Shown in pieces: positions 37,461 through 49,378 of a DNA stretch of 64,000 nt. The stretch's first letter is position 1; every line of letters begins with the position of its first letter. Origin of the DNA: Glandiceps talaboti (Eukaryota > Hemichordata > Enteropneusta > Spengelidae); the NCBI RefSeq assembly GCF_964340395.1, contig NC_135569.1:17470257-17534256 (forward strand), given 5' to 3'. The notes under the pieces are model-generated. The model worked only from the letters and a program-made list of their open reading frames with translations, was not told the DNA's origin and searched no databases. A program made the translations under genes and the position numbers.

Positions 37461-38167
37461 TTAACTTGAATCATTCAAATGCCCAGCTGCGCACTTGAAT
37501 CCTGATCTCGAGGTTAAATTCTGCAAGTTACATGATTTGTTACTTTGAGTACTGACACCTTCATTTTGGAACACAACTGAAGTATTTATTTATAGTACAA
37601 GTGTGCTTCCCAATGTGGAGAATGAGGAAATATTTGGCTGTTCAGTAGTAACTTGTGATAGATTTTGACAATGTTTCCCCAAAAGGACGACAACAACAAA
37701 AACAACAAATTGCGTTCTCAATATCAAGGTATCGTGCAATTTCTGAAAATCAAATGTCCTTTATTCATCAAATTTCAATCCTTTGAATTCATAGTTTTTA
37801 AAAACAACCTGATACCATATTCCATTACATATTTCATTTCTGAACTATTTATTAAAGTACAATGTATGTACTGAAAGTTTGGGCATGCACTGATATTTTA
37901 CTCAACAATTTAACCCCCCCCCCCCCTCCACCCACCAGACACACACAAAGTAAAATAATGTGAAATAAAATAAAACGTGTGTTTTCAATATCGAGATAAC
38001 ATAGATGTATACGTAATTTATTTATCCACATACAAACCCGATACATTCTCCAAGCCATCCTACAGAACTATCGATGTGTACTGTGCATATTGCACTACAG
38101 AATAAACAACTTAGATTGTGTTAGAAAATGTATTACATGAAACACATGAGTAAGATTTTAAAGATTG
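37461..38167. other. Non-coding stretch, no gene seen
   Basis: Contains a C-run (37913-37926) and no recognisable coding sequence. Confidence 0.55.
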
Positions 38168-38516
38168 AGATAATATATTCATATCTAAGAATTATTAATA
38201 TATTCATATCTAAGAATTATCAATATATTTATATCTAAGATTATTAATATACTCATATCTAGGAATTATTAAGTTATATCTAAAAATGATTAATATATTC
38301 ATATGAAAGAATGATTAATATATTCATATCTAAGAATTATTAATGTATTTGTATCTAAGAATTATTAATATAGTCATATCTAAGAATTAATATATTCATA
38401 TCTAAGAATGATTAACATATTCATATCTCAGAATTATTAATATACTCATATCTAACAATTATTAATGTATTCATATCTAAGAATTATTAATATATTCATA
38501 TCTAAGAATTATTAAT
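38168..38516. repeat. AT-rich tandem repeat, about 24 bp, about 14 copies
   Basis: Unit of the type ATATTCATATCTAAGAATTATTA with frequent small changes. Confidence 0.95.
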
Positions 38517-40311
38517 CTGCGTTAAGCACAAATTTGGCTTGAGGAAGGTTCTACTATGGGTGCATTTCTGCCCGTGTTGTACAGACTAGTCGACTATGGT
38601 GAACTTATTGTTATTAGCGATAGTGATTGAACATGAGGGTAGGGTATCATCATTACCATTTTCCAGCTTTTAGTTTAGTTCTTTAATATCATAATTTTGG
38701 TAGTTTTTATTTAATTTAGTAAATCAAAGCGAGAATAGCTAAAAATACCCAGTTCTGGACCACTGAAAATTAAAAAAGAAAAAATTCTAGTCCCCCAAAA
38801 CACCTCTAATATACAACTTTTTGAAATTAGATATGTCATCGATTGCTAGATTATGTGGTTTGGGATGACCACTGACAAGATAAGAGCATGTTTTGGTGAC
38901 TGCATCACACAGTTCGTTTTGCTATCAGTTGAGCTAGCTAACTGGCCCGTAGGCTATACAAATTTGTGAGTGGGACCAGAATGTAATCTCATTCCTTGGT
39001 GTACGCCTGCGCAGATTTCAAGTTCACGGGGTCATTTCAACTGTGACTGTGCAGTTTATCAACATTGTATACTTCCGTTTTGGAGAGGTGCAGGACTGAA
39101 GTTGCTACAAAAGTTGTTACATGCCATGCATGAGATCTCACTCTACACGAGACCATGAGACTTATAAAACTGCTTTTTACATCAAAATCTATTGTTTTTT
39201 CCGCAGAGTAATGGCAAGAACTGATTAGGTTTAGGTAAACATCCCATGAATATTAATGAGCAATTAACGTAATTAATGGTCTTCAGTAATTAGACTATAT
39301 CTCAAGAATGCACGCTTCAAATTCACTATAACTTGGTACATACATTTGCAATACCAAAGCGCATCTGTCCTGAAAATATTATAGATTTAGCTTTTAGTTT
39401 TAATAAGTTATTGGCATATTTTCAGTAATTAGATGCCATGGCCACACAAAAGAAAGTTGTTGTTTCTGGTCAGGAAACGTTGCCTAAAATGGTGTGATGA
39501 TGCGAAATCTTTTGTTAATGGTTCATGATTAGTTCTGCAGTTGTCTTCCCTGAAGTAGCAATTAATATAGGGAGAGTTATTTTGTGTTTCCCTTGGATCT
39601 GCAGTCTGTATTGGCTGGACAAACACGAGTAAAAAGAAGATCAAGGCGGGGTTATTTAAGTGATGCAAACTCACCAGAAAACAATTCTTTTTTTTCTTGG
39701 CCTTCAAATAGGTTTACAATGAGCGCGGAGTTCACAAACAGGTGAAATATTTATCATCGTTTCAATTTCGTCAAATATGGACTTATCATTTTCAAATTTC
39801 ACACACTAATGCGCAGATGAATAAAGAGAAATCACATCTTTTTAGATTTTTGATTAGAAGTTTAGGAAGTATTATATTGACCTCCAACTGTCTCCTTTTT
39901 ACCGTGTTCTTTTCTGATTTCTCCTGATAACAAACTACCGCTGTTTGTTGCAAGGCTTGTAATCATTTATCTAGCTAGGTATCTCAGGATATAAATACAC
40001 TCTCACATATTTATCAAGTGTAATAATTTATACCAAAATGTATATGGTCAAAATATGAAAAATAGACCAAGCCTACGAGGAAAACTGCCTTCAACACTTG
40101 TTAACTGCCTACGTAAAATTTTCTATTTCTATTCAGCAGTCAATTGTGCATGGGTGTGCATGGGTTTGCAACAATGTATCCATACTGGTGACCTATACAT
40201 TGACCTCTATATAATTAGTGTACAGTGAGGGCATGCCACTCAACAAAATCTTGACAAAAACTATAAGTGACAAAGTTGATTAAAGTTGGAAGCAGAAACT
40301 TATAGGATTTG
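38517..40311. other. Non-coding stretch with an F3 relic
   Basis: 39235-39420 matches the F3 body at 28490-28600 (TAATTAGACTATATCTCAAG, CTTCAAATTCACTATAACTT). The rest shows no gene. The frame at 39429-39707 (-) has no recognisable domain. Confidence 0.5.
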
Positions 40312-41322
40312 TAGCAGATGGTACGTCTGTCGGTCGAAACAGGAATGTATACATTTTACCCAGTGACGAAGTAGGGCAATAATACTGTATCACTTCACTG
40401 TATTAAAGTTGTTAAACTGTTACGATGCTTACCATGAAGTATGTAAACTTTCTGATGCGGGTTTTGGGACCTGTTCAAACATGTCTGAGTTATGGCTTTG
40501 GACATGGAAATTTCGCAAACAAAATGGCTGCTAGGCGGCCATATTGGATTGTATCTTGACAACAATAAATATGCACATGTATGTCATAGAACACTGTCCT
40601 ACTACCAACTTTGAATGAGATCTATTCAAGTATGTCTGAGTTATGCTTTGGACATGGAAAATTCACGAACAAAATGGCTGTCAGGCAGCCATATTGGATT
40701 GTATCACGACCACAATGAATATGCACATGTATGTCATAGAACACTGTGCTGATACCAACTTTGAATGAGATCTGTTCAAGCATGTCTGAGTTATGGCTTT
40801 GGACATGGAAAATTCGGAAACAAAATGGCTGCCAGGCAGCCATATTGGATCGTATCATGATGAAAATGGATATGCACATGTATGTCATAGAACACTGTCC
40901 CAATACCAACTTTGAATGAGATCTGTTCAAGCATGTCTGAGTAATGGCTTTGGACATGGAAAATTCAGAAACAAAATGGCTGCCAGGCAGCCATATTGGA
41001 TCATTTCATGACGAAAATAGATATTCACATGTATGTCATAGAACACTGTGCTGATACCAACTTTGAATGAGATCTGTTCAAGCATGTCTGAGTTATGGCT
41101 TTGGACATGGAAAATTCGCAAACAAAATGGCTGCTAGGCAACCATATTGGATCGTATCATGAAACAAATTGACGTGCATATGTATGCCATCATATGCTGC
41201 CCCTGTGCCAAGTTTGAAAAAAATTGGTCCAGGCATCTCCAAGAAACAGCTCTAGACGGACGGACAGACGGACAGATGGAACCCATAAGTCCCCGCCCTG
41301 GACTTCGTCCAGCGGGGACTAA
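40312..41322 (-). mobile_element. F2 dispersed element, copy b (inverted)
   Basis: Minus orientation. The 5' hairpin (41320-41288) reads AGTCCCCGC-TGGAC-GAA-GTCCA-GGGCGGGGACT: fully paired, and different from copy a by compensatory changes. It is followed by the TCCATCTGTCCG microsatellite, GGACCAATTTTTTTCAAACT, four to five internal repeats of about 152 bp with GATCCAATATGGCTGCC, and a right end shared with copy a (40312-40460; TTACCCAGTGACGAAGTAGG). Copies a and b are about 14 kb apart in opposite orientation. Confidence 0.83.
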
Positions 41323-42447
41323 CAACCACTTGAATGCTACAAAAAGCATGGAGTGTTACACAGTATAAAAAACAACCACTCGAATGCTACAAAAACAATC
41401 ACTTGAATGATACAAAAACCTGATTCTATTAATGGATTCATCAACACCTAAAAAAAGTCTTTTTGCCAGTCACAAACTTTCTGAAATTGATAGACTTCTT
41501 TCCCATTTGACGGTAACAACCACAAATGATTGTGTAGTATTTGACGATCATGCATTGATTAAGTTTAAGCCCACAGCCTGGCACGACTTTCTACTTGTTA
41601 CATTACTAAAATTACTTACATTCATATGGGACAGTGCTATAATATCCTCAGTGTTCTCCCCAGGATTTTGTCACAAGAGGGGAGAATACTTGCTGAGTGG
41701 AGCGAAGGGGTGGTCAGGAGGGGGACACCTAGGAGCTTTTGAAATTCGCATCTTGAAATGGTGGCTTTTGGTGGCACTTTTTTTTTTAGCCATTTTAACC
41801 CATTTTAATAATGTGAATTTCAACACAACTGCAGTGTCACTGTCACTGCGAAAGTGAACCTGCGCGATCACAGAAACAAGTGTAATTTTATCCCTTTCGT
41901 ATATAGTTGGTTATGTACGTCAATATTAACGATATCGACATTTTATTGTATTCTGATAGAAATATTCTGAGACATAACTCGGGAAACAAATGCCTGTGTT
42001 CCTGTTACTTTGTACGTGGTAATGAAGTCAATAAAAAGAAAATGAAATAAAACGAATCGGATTTCAGGAGGGACAGGTATCTGACAAAACTTTCTGCGAG
42101 AGTTTTGTCACGGCCCACCTATCTATGAACAGTGGACTCGCCCACAATGACACCACATGTTTATCTGTGTTGTCTTCAAGTGAAGCCTTCTGGTTGCCAG
42201 ACACTCGGCCGAAAATAAACTCATCCCATCGCCAGCTCGTCCCAAAATGCTACGCGTTCAGAACACAAAACACAAACGTGAAATGACGCAACTTTGGCAG
42301 ATTCTGTCGAGAAGGCAACACGACTTTTCATCTGTCGAAAGTTTTGTTCATTAGTGACATTTTATTTAGTATCATCTAAGTAGTGTCGGTGAACAACACG
42401 AGCCTTTCAAAGTTTCACATTTCATTTTGTTTTTGTACCATAACACC
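41323..42447. other. Non-coding stretch, short repeat at its start
   Basis: A motif AACCACTTGAATGCTACAAA recurs three times at 41328-41420. The frame at 41432-41857 has no recognisable domain and includes the CTCCCCAGGATTTTGTCACA type of interspersed sequence. No gene is called. Confidence 0.5.
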
Positions 42448-42477
42448 AATCTGATTAAAATCCGATGTAGATGTAGA
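42448..42477. repeat. 30-bp sequence shared with the inverted repeat at 63578
   Basis: CCAATCTGATTAAAATCCGA followed by TGTAGATGT is identical to the tip of the long inverted repeat at 63578-63803. Here it lies just upstream of the DIRS-like element and has no visible inverted partner. Confidence 0.85.
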
Positions 42478-42489
42478 CAATCTCGCTAC

Positions 42490-43009
42490 CATTGCAGTTG
42501 TTCAGCCTACAGTCAGTACAGCCTCAGTTGCAGTTACTCAATACATGGACAATGTCGCAGCCAGTCAATCTATGAACAGTACCACTACCGACACGGTCAC
42601 AGAGACAATAACAGTCACGCAGTCTACAAATAGTATTCCTGACACGTCCACTACACAATGTGCAGATGTGGAATCATTATCAACTACCCATGAATTGACA
42701 ATTACTTTGACCCTACATCCTGGTATGTAGACAACGAGAGTAAACACATACCTGACACTTGCACTCCATCCATGGTCGACTACTACAAGTTCCAGTACCA
42801 ATCGTACAAGGAGGGTACAGACAACAGCAACCACAGTAATAGCGAAATTTACCCTGACTCAAACATGTTTCGGTCAAGCCCACTAGATGCAAAAGTTCTT
42901 ATCGACACCCACAAGAAAGACATCCAGTCAACCTATCCAAATTTTAGTCAATTACAAATACCAGTTCTGTCCACGTTGAACATACCACAGTCTAATAGGG
43001 TATCATGAC
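42490..43009 (+). pseudogene. Possible gag-like leader of the DIRS-like element
   Basis: A Thr/Ser/Val-rich frame (to 42730) with repeating VQPTVST/VTQS-like pieces is followed by a frame (42772-43008) ending in LQIPVLSTLNIPQSN, the segment that precedes the RT in DIRS-like elements. No zinc knuckle or other diagnostic motif is seen, so the assignment rests on position. Confidence 0.35.
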
Positions 43010-43900
43010 AGTATTGTAGTGGACTTTTTGCAGTATGGTTGGCCCATAAACTACACGGCAGCCTCCTTACGACGCACTCACATCAGGAATCACTCGTCGG
43101 CTTTAAACTTTGCATTGCACATTGACACTAATACATCCGGAAAGAAATTGATAATGGTGCACTCGTAGGTCCATTTACATGCAATCCGTTCGACATGCCA
43201 CTTGCAACATCACCCCTCTCAACAGTACCAAAAAAGGACTCTGTGGAGAGGAGAACAATTATGGATATGTCGTTCCCTTTCAATCACTGTGAATGATGGC
43301 ATTCCACTAGATACATACCTTAACATCCCTTACAAGCTACGCTACCCATCTACAGACAACCTTATCACCATGATAAACAAACATGGACCAGGCTGCCTAC
43401 TTTTTAAGTGTGATATACGATGCTGTTACCGTTGGATTCCAGTTGACCCTCATGACTATCACTTATTAGGTTTCCATTGGAGAGATCAACTCTACTTTGA
43501 CACCAAACTGCCATTTGGTCTTCGTTCGTCAGCCATGGCATGTCAACGATGCACGAATGCACTGGTATATATCTATCAGAAATCAGGCTTTGACGCTATT
43601 AATTACATTGATGACTTTGCAAGTGCCGAGACCACACCTAGGGCAGCACAGGCCTTCAGCACACTCAAAAATGTCATCACCACACATGGTTTCACATTAG
43701 CTCAGGAGAAGTCAACCCCTCCAACAACTAACCTCATTTTCCTTGGAAAGCAGTTTGACACTACTACAATGACAATTAGCATACCATTTGCCAAACTTCG
43801 AGAAGTAAGAGACCTGTTAAATCTCTTCTCTAGCAAGAAAAAATGTACTAAGAGGCAGCTTCAGTCATGCACTCATTGGGAAATTAGTGTTCGTAGCTGA
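43010..43900 (+). pseudogene. DIRS-like reverse transcriptase (frame-broken)
   Basis: Starts with VVDFLQYGWPINYTA (about 43015-43060), then after a stop and frame change near 43165 the long frame at 43202-43900: CLLFKCDIRCCYRWIPV, HWRDQLYFDTKLPFGLRS, NYIDDFASAE (YxDD box intact), FTLAQEKSTPPTTNLIFLG. A frame break near 43870 separates LQS from IGKLVFVAECVRSARLF, the expected continuation. The DIRS-type RT makes cDNA that is later integrated by the tyrosine recombinase. Frame breaks make this copy inactive. Confidence 0.9.
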
Positions 43901-44559
43901 ATGTGTTCGGTCAGCACGACTCTTCATTGTACGCATGCTACCACTTCTTCGCACAGTCAAGAGGATGCATTACAGAGTATACCTCAATGCAGAATTTCTT
44001 AAAGACATTAAGTGGTGGCAGCTATTCATGGACACTTACAATGGAATCACCATAATTCCAAGCAGTGTTTGGGCACATACCGACCTTTTATCCACAGATG
44101 CATGTGCCACTGGTTGTGATGGTTGGTTACAAGTAAAACTCACAGCAGGCACAGTTCTTCCACACAGTTTTCTCAGACCACTGGTCAAACTCCAACATTG
44201 CAACACTGGAAATGCTCACAATACTTGTCGCCCTTTGCACCTGGGCGGTTACACTCCAAGGATCAAGACTTCAACTGTACTGTGACAATGCTGCATCAGT
44301 CCCAATACTCTGCACGGGCAAAGGCAGACATTACACCCTTCTTTCCATCGCTCGTAACATATGGTTGATCTGTGCGCAACATAACATCCAGATAAGAGCA
44401 TCTCACATTGCAGGTAAAAACAATGTCATTGCGGATCACCTGTCTCGCTGGCACTTGCACGACTCACATCAAGCAGACTTCTCTCGCCTGACTGTTGCTG
44501 TTTGTCTACAGGAGAACATCATTGCACCTACAGACTTTGTTATAAACGAAAATATCTAA
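43887..44559 (+). pseudogene. DIRS-like RNase H region (frame-broken)
   Basis: Two overlapping frames. The first (43887-44285) has LLPLLRTVKRMHYRVYLNAE and the catalytic-Asp segment STDACATGCDGWLQ. The second (44212-44559) has LQLYCDNAASV, GKGRHYTLLSIARNIW and the C-terminal RASHIAGKNNVIADHLSRW. This is the usual RNase H1 fold order following the RT of DIRS and Ty3-like elements. A frameshift separates the two halves at about 44210-44285. Confidence 0.87.
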
Positions 44560-45250
44560 TTCCCTTTCAGGTCACAGCAAGGCTTGGATCTCCCTTCAAA
44601 AGGATGTTAAAACAATCCAGAAGGCTGCCTTCCGTCCAGGCACGCACAAGAATTTAAAGACTCAGCTGGACTCCTACGTATTTTTTTGTTGCATAATGCA
44701 CCGTAACCCATTTCCCACATGTGCAGAAACTCTAGCGGCATTTGCATGTTTTTTATCACGATCTTTTCAGAGTTCTAGATCAGTGCGCAACTATGTATCA
44801 GGTATTTGCACTTGGTCAAAATTATTAGGGTATCAGTCTCAGGACCTTTACAGTATCGAATTACGTTTAACTCTGCAAGGACTAGATAAGTCTATGACAG
44901 ATTTACCACATCCTAGACTACCACTTTTGACTAAGCATTTAATCAGTATGCACAAACATTTGAACTTGAGTAATAGTAAAGATGCCACTTTTTGGGCTTG
45001 TCTTAGCATTGCCTTTTTCTCCCTTTTGCGCAAATCTAACTTAGTACCTTTGTCTACTAACAAGTTTTCTACTTGTGAACACCTCACCAGGGCAGTTTTC
45101 ATTTTACTACTCAGGGTTTACTGTTGTCAACATCATGGTCCAAGGCTAGGCAAAACCATGATTTCACCCATACTATTCCGTTGGCTTCACTTGGGGGGGG
45201 GGGGGGGGTCTCTCCCTTTTGCTCCTGTTCCACCACACACACGTCTTGTT
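44560..45250 (+). pseudogene. DIRS-like tyrosine recombinase, C-terminally truncated
   Basis: The frame at 44696-45256, with in-frame sequence upstream from about 44570, encodes the core-binding and first catalytic part: YVSGICTWSKLLG, LPLLTKHLISMH, and IAFFSLLRKSNLVP, whose Arg sits in the box I position of tyrosine recombinases. A frame change at about 45085 leads to STSWSKARQNHDFTHTIPLA, the usual continuation. The sequence then runs into a G-run (45193-45209) and meets the terminal repeat at 45266, so the box II HxxR and catalytic Tyr are gone. It would have been the integrase of the element. Confidence 0.83.
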
Positions 45251-45265
45251 TGGTAGCATTGCTTT

Positions 45266-45417
45266 GGTGGGGTGCTTTACCACTGAATACCTGTAAACCT
45301 GTTTTTTAGGAGATTATTAAAGCACCTCCTTTTTCAAGCCAAACTGGATGTGTGTGTGTGTGCCAATTCTTTGTATGTTGTATGCATGCCTTTTGTGACT
45401 TTCTCTGTAAACAGCAA
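45266..45417. repeat. DIRS terminal direct repeat, copy 1
   Basis: A 152-bp sequence beginning GGTGGGGTGCTTTACCACTG and ending TTCTCTGTAAACAGCAA. It recurs at 45703-45861 with a 7-bp length difference (TTTTTTAGG against TTTTTTAAATTTTAGG). The two copies lie after the coding part and are separated by 285 bp, the arrangement of the B1-A2-B2 split direct repeats of PAT/Ngaro-like elements. The matching A1 at the left end was not found. Confidence 0.9.
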
Positions 45418-45702
45418 TTGTGTTAAATTTGAAGCTGTAGAACTACTAGCAGTAAATTTGGTTAATTGCTGGGTAACTGTAGGGAGCCCTCTAGTGGTTG
45501 GGGTCAGCTTTTCTTTGTTTGGTCATTCGTTACCCACAATACATCTTTTCCGCCATCTTGGATAGCTAGTTTTTTCTCCCACCCATTGTTAACCCACCCC
45601 TTTTTCAGGATTACTTAAACCTTTCATTATTCCCCTGTTCTAGAGTTCCACAACATGTTGGTTCAGCTTAACCTTTCTGCTCCTTTCACATTGCAACAGA
45701 AA

Positions 45703-45861
45703 GGTGGGGTGCTTTACCACTGAATACCTGTAAACCTGTTTTTTAAATTTTAGGAGATTATTAAAGCACCTCCTTTTTCAAGCCAAACTGGACGTGTGTG
45801 TGTGTGCCAATTCTTTGTATGTTGTATGCATGCCTTTTGTGACTTTCTCTGTAAACAGCAA
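45703..45861. repeat. DIRS terminal direct repeat, copy 2
   Basis: Second copy of the direct repeat; see 45266-45417. It presumably marks the right end of the element. Confidence 0.9.
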
Positions 45862-46846
45862 GTTCTGTCTACAGCGTAGATGTCGCGCGTTCCCTCCTGA
45901 CAGTACAGGACGAAGTCAGGAGGGTTTTAGGAAACCTCTCGACGAAGGTGTCTTATCAGGATGGAGGACAGGTTCAGGACGCGTTTGCGTCTACACAGGC
46001 TTCAAACTATCCTGAATCCTACCTCAGGTAGGATTTTTAGTGCCGTGTAGTGTGTGTTCACATGCGCATGTGTCACAGATGACATTCACATTTTCAGTAA
46101 AATTAATATTTTAACAACATCGCATGTCCCAGTTTGACTGAAAGGTCAACAGACTGTCTCAAGGATATGGGATTCAGACCACACAAGATTCCAAGCATAC
46201 TCGAGTACATGAGATGACAGTCTGCATTTCATAAATAGCTAGGATTCATAGTGATCATTCATCAATGTTTTGAGAGTACTTTTAGGGCATGATAACGCCC
46301 CTTAAAAGTGTAATATGGATTGCATTAATTATTTGGCCATTGACCATGCGTTATGTAAATTTAGACTTTAAGGACGTCACAATAAAGAACACTTGGGACT
46401 GACAGGCACTTCACTACTTCGCAGGGGCACTTGGCTTCGGGGGAAGTCAATGAACGAGGCACTTGCTGGGTGCTTGCCTTGGTTTCGAGTGTAGACTTTT
46501 AAACACAAACTGTGTATAGTCTGAGCTAATTCCCTAAAAGTCCAAGTCGATCCCATGTACAGAGTGGAGAGAGAGATAGTAACATGAAGGAGGGTTACCT
46601 TAACATTAGAGGTTACCCCCCAATTTGTTACACATGCAAACCGTGGCAATCAAGCGATCTGAGTCAGCTTCAAGTTCGCCCTGAAAAGGGCCGATGTGGA
46701 AAATATTCCGTGTACCTCCTGATCTTCGTTGAGCTAAATGACGGAGGAAAGACATTTTAAGACTGTTTGACAGCTATAGAATGAATGTCAAGTTTGAAAA
46801 AAGTATGCATGAATGTGATTCACACGAAGTTTGACATTAGTAGCCT
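45862..46846. other. Non-coding stretch, no gene seen
   Basis: A perfect 10-bp stem CCCTCCTGAC/GTCAGGAGGG with a 13-bp loop lies at about 45892-45925. The frame at 46377-46649 (-) has no recognised domain. Confidence 0.5.
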
Positions 46847-46865
46847 CTTTACCGAGAGGAAGCAG

Positions 46866-47392
46866 GACACCTGGACCCTTTGCCATCTTGACCCCCGTCA
46901 TTTCGACCCTCACACCCTGGTCATTTTGACCCCACTCAAAATATCAAACTAACGTATCTTTATCCTATTTACTTCGAATGTCTATAGTGTACCATAAACC
47001 TCACATGGCACCAGGGAACATTTATTCGTTTCATCCTTGACATTGCATGTATGTATGTATGTACCAGTATGACCCATCGATTTTAGTTAAGTATAGGCCT
47101 ACATTTAGTGAAGACCTCATTTTTGCACTCTCTAGTGCATTCGGTTCGGTGTCACGGGTGTGTTCATAAGTTTTAGGTTCATAACGATTCCATCATTCTG
47201 AATTCCAAAGATATTTTCTTCAAACTCGACTGCTTTCTATACCGTTACTTAATATATATGTGTTTAAATTATTTTGTGAAAGCTTCTATCAAAGGGGTCG
47301 AAATGACCAGGGTGTGAGGGTCGAGATGTCCAGTACCATTCCAATATAGGGTCGAGATGACGGGCGTCAAGATGGTAAAGGGTCCAGGTGTC
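46866..47392. mobile_element. MITE-like TIR element, 527 bp
   Basis: The left arm begins GACACCTGGACCCTTTGCCA and continues with GACCCCCGTCATTTCGACCC and CACACCCTGGTCATTTTGAC. The right arm, read in complement, has the same three segments in the same order. The 11-bp word CTTTACCGAGA flanks the element as a direct repeat (46847-46857 and 47400-47410), 7-8 bp outside the readable inverted repeat. No transposase is encoded. Confidence 0.85.
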
Positions 47393-47457
47393 TAGAAACC
47401 TTTACCGAGATATTTGACTTTCCTAAATGGCGACTATGAGATCGTAGCGAAATTTAA

Positions 47458-47458
<1 letters not shown>

Positions 47459-47492
<34 letters not shown>
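47459..47492. repeat. (AC)n/(AT)n microsatellite
   Basis: Simple ACACAC run followed by ATATAT. Confidence 0.95.
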
Positions 47493-47493
<1 letters not shown>

Positions 47494-47579
47494 TTATGCA
47501 CTGGGATTTGGGATTTGATTTCTAAAAAAAATAATGACTGTGATTTGAAAATTTAATTCTTTATAAATTTGGCTGATAC

Positions 47580-48245
47580 AAGTAGTGGTGACATTACAGA
47601 ATAAAAGCGCCAATAGCATTGTAGCACAACTGTTGACAGTAAAATTAAAATTTCTGTTTTTGTTGCTTGGCATATTTACATTTTTGGAAGATATATTCCC
47701 ATGCCTACCCATCCATGGTATTATATCTGCAATATACACCACAATTTAATGTTACTATGGGCATGGTCTTGTTGCTAGGCATATCTACTCACAATTTTGC
47801 AGTGTTTACTCATTTACCTTCCTGTCACTAGTGTTATTTTGGCATTATACGTCATTGTTTACCTGTTGCTAAGGGCACGGTCATGGTTGCTAGGGCAAAT
47901 TATGTAAGTATGACACACTCACAATTTGCAGACTAACACTTTTAGAATCATAACCAAATTTCATCCCCAGTAGTTTGAGAGGTAAGGCTCAATACCAAAA
48001 TCACTTGCATCATCTACAAACTGGGATCATCATGTAATTAATATCCCTTGATCTGTACACCCCCAGAAACGCCCCTGTGAAATTTCAGCCAAATCAGTCT
48101 AGTATTTTTGGAATTATAGGTTTTTGACAACACAACAGATTTTTATCCCTAATTTGCATATCACTGATGTGATCATCATGTCATGTTCCCACCAAATTTC
48201 AGACTGATAGGCCCAGCAGTTTTTGAGTTTTGTGCTAATAATAAT
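47580..48245 (-). mobile_element. F1 dispersed element, old diverged copy
   Basis: Minus-strand F1 body with TAGCAACAAGACCATGCCCA, AGCAACCATGACCGTGCCCT and GGAATTATAGGTTTTTGACA-type motifs. The 3' tip is at about 47610-47640 (TGTAGCACAACTGTTGACAG on the plus strand). More diverged than other copies. Confidence 0.65.
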
Positions 48246-48870
48246 ACATAACACAAAAATTACACATTAAAATAGTAGTTTGTTTACAGAAAAACATACA
48301 TTCCACATTTAAGTCTTCATTCTACCAAAGTTCATAAATTTGAAATTCATCCCAAAGGAAATTGTTATTTCAAGAGAACTTGAACAAGCGACCTATCGGT
48401 CAGAATAGCTCCGCTGTTTTTTTGTTTTGTTTTTTGTTTATTTTGGTGACAGTTTTGTTTTAGCGATGTAATAAAGTGGTTACTGGTTTCATATGATGTC
48501 TCACTATAAAACACATTTTACACAGAAGTTGGTAATGTATTGTACTTTAATTTTATACCATAGTCACCATTTTATAACAAAAATCTACTGTTATGAAAAA
48601 TTGCACAAAATCTCTGAAAAAAAATGACTGGGAAATGCACACAAGAAAAAGAAAAAAAAGAGGATTTTGAGGTTGGCTATAAATAATTCCAGTGTCTTAC
48701 AGCTTTAAACCTGGAAAATGTTAATGATGAATGAAATAAACTAGGGATCTAAAATAATTTTGAGGCAATTTGAATTTCAATTTTCTAACAAATTTACCAA
48801 GTCAACAACATTCAACTTGTACTAGTTGTAGTAGATATATATAGGGAAGAAATGTATTAATCGCCATCTT
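48246..48870. other. Non-coding stretch, no gene seen
   Basis: AT-rich. A block near 48400-48560 (AAGCGACCTATCGGTC, TTTTAGCGATGTAATAAAGTGG) has a relative at 53600-53690, so it is a dispersed repeat. Confidence 0.5.
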
Positions 48871-49378
48871 AGTTTCCGTACGGCGACAATCCCAAGTACT
48901 CGGAAGAGAGTCATTCTCAGCCATATGTTACAGTGGTAACACTCGTTCATGTTCGATTACCTTTCATAAAGAAAACACAACGAAATGGTTGAAGTGATCT
49001 TTTTTTTTAAATTTCTTTTCATCACAAAAACAAAATCTGTGTGATCAAAAGTGTTGTAAACTAAACCAGAAAGAATTATCGGACTGGCTAGACTTCCCGC
49101 TGAACTGGAGTAAGGTCCAAGCCTTGATAATACGTGAGGAAATCGTCTCAAACTAGCGATACAACTTTCAAAATATAACTTGACATGTCTTCATTTGTTA
49201 GAGTTATACAATTCAAGACGCGTTTTCACTCGAAAAAAACAATTCTGTGAATAATGACACTCTGAACGCAGCGATTTCTCGGACAATGTTACCACTGTAA
49301 CGTATGGCTGGCAACGACTTGCTTCCGGGTTAGTCCCTCATGCATCCGGGTACTTGGGATTGTCGCCGTACGGAAACT
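48871..49378. mobile_element. MITE-like TIR element, 508 bp
   Basis: The left tip AGTTTCCGTACGGCGACAAT continues CCCAAGTACTCGG; the right end is its reverse complement with one or two mismatches. A second inverted segment follows inside (CCATATGTTACAGTGGTAAC at about 48921, complement at about 49287-49308). The tips contain CCGTACGG, itself a palindrome. No coding capacity; no clear target duplication. Confidence 0.85.

Noticed and set aside
41432-41857. 141-residue frame as a gene
   Set aside because: No recognisable domain, contains common interspersed sequence, and lies between repeat elements without splice context.
44848-45102. Minus-strand frame within the DIRS recombinase
   Set aside because: Antisense shadow of the recombinase coding sequence.
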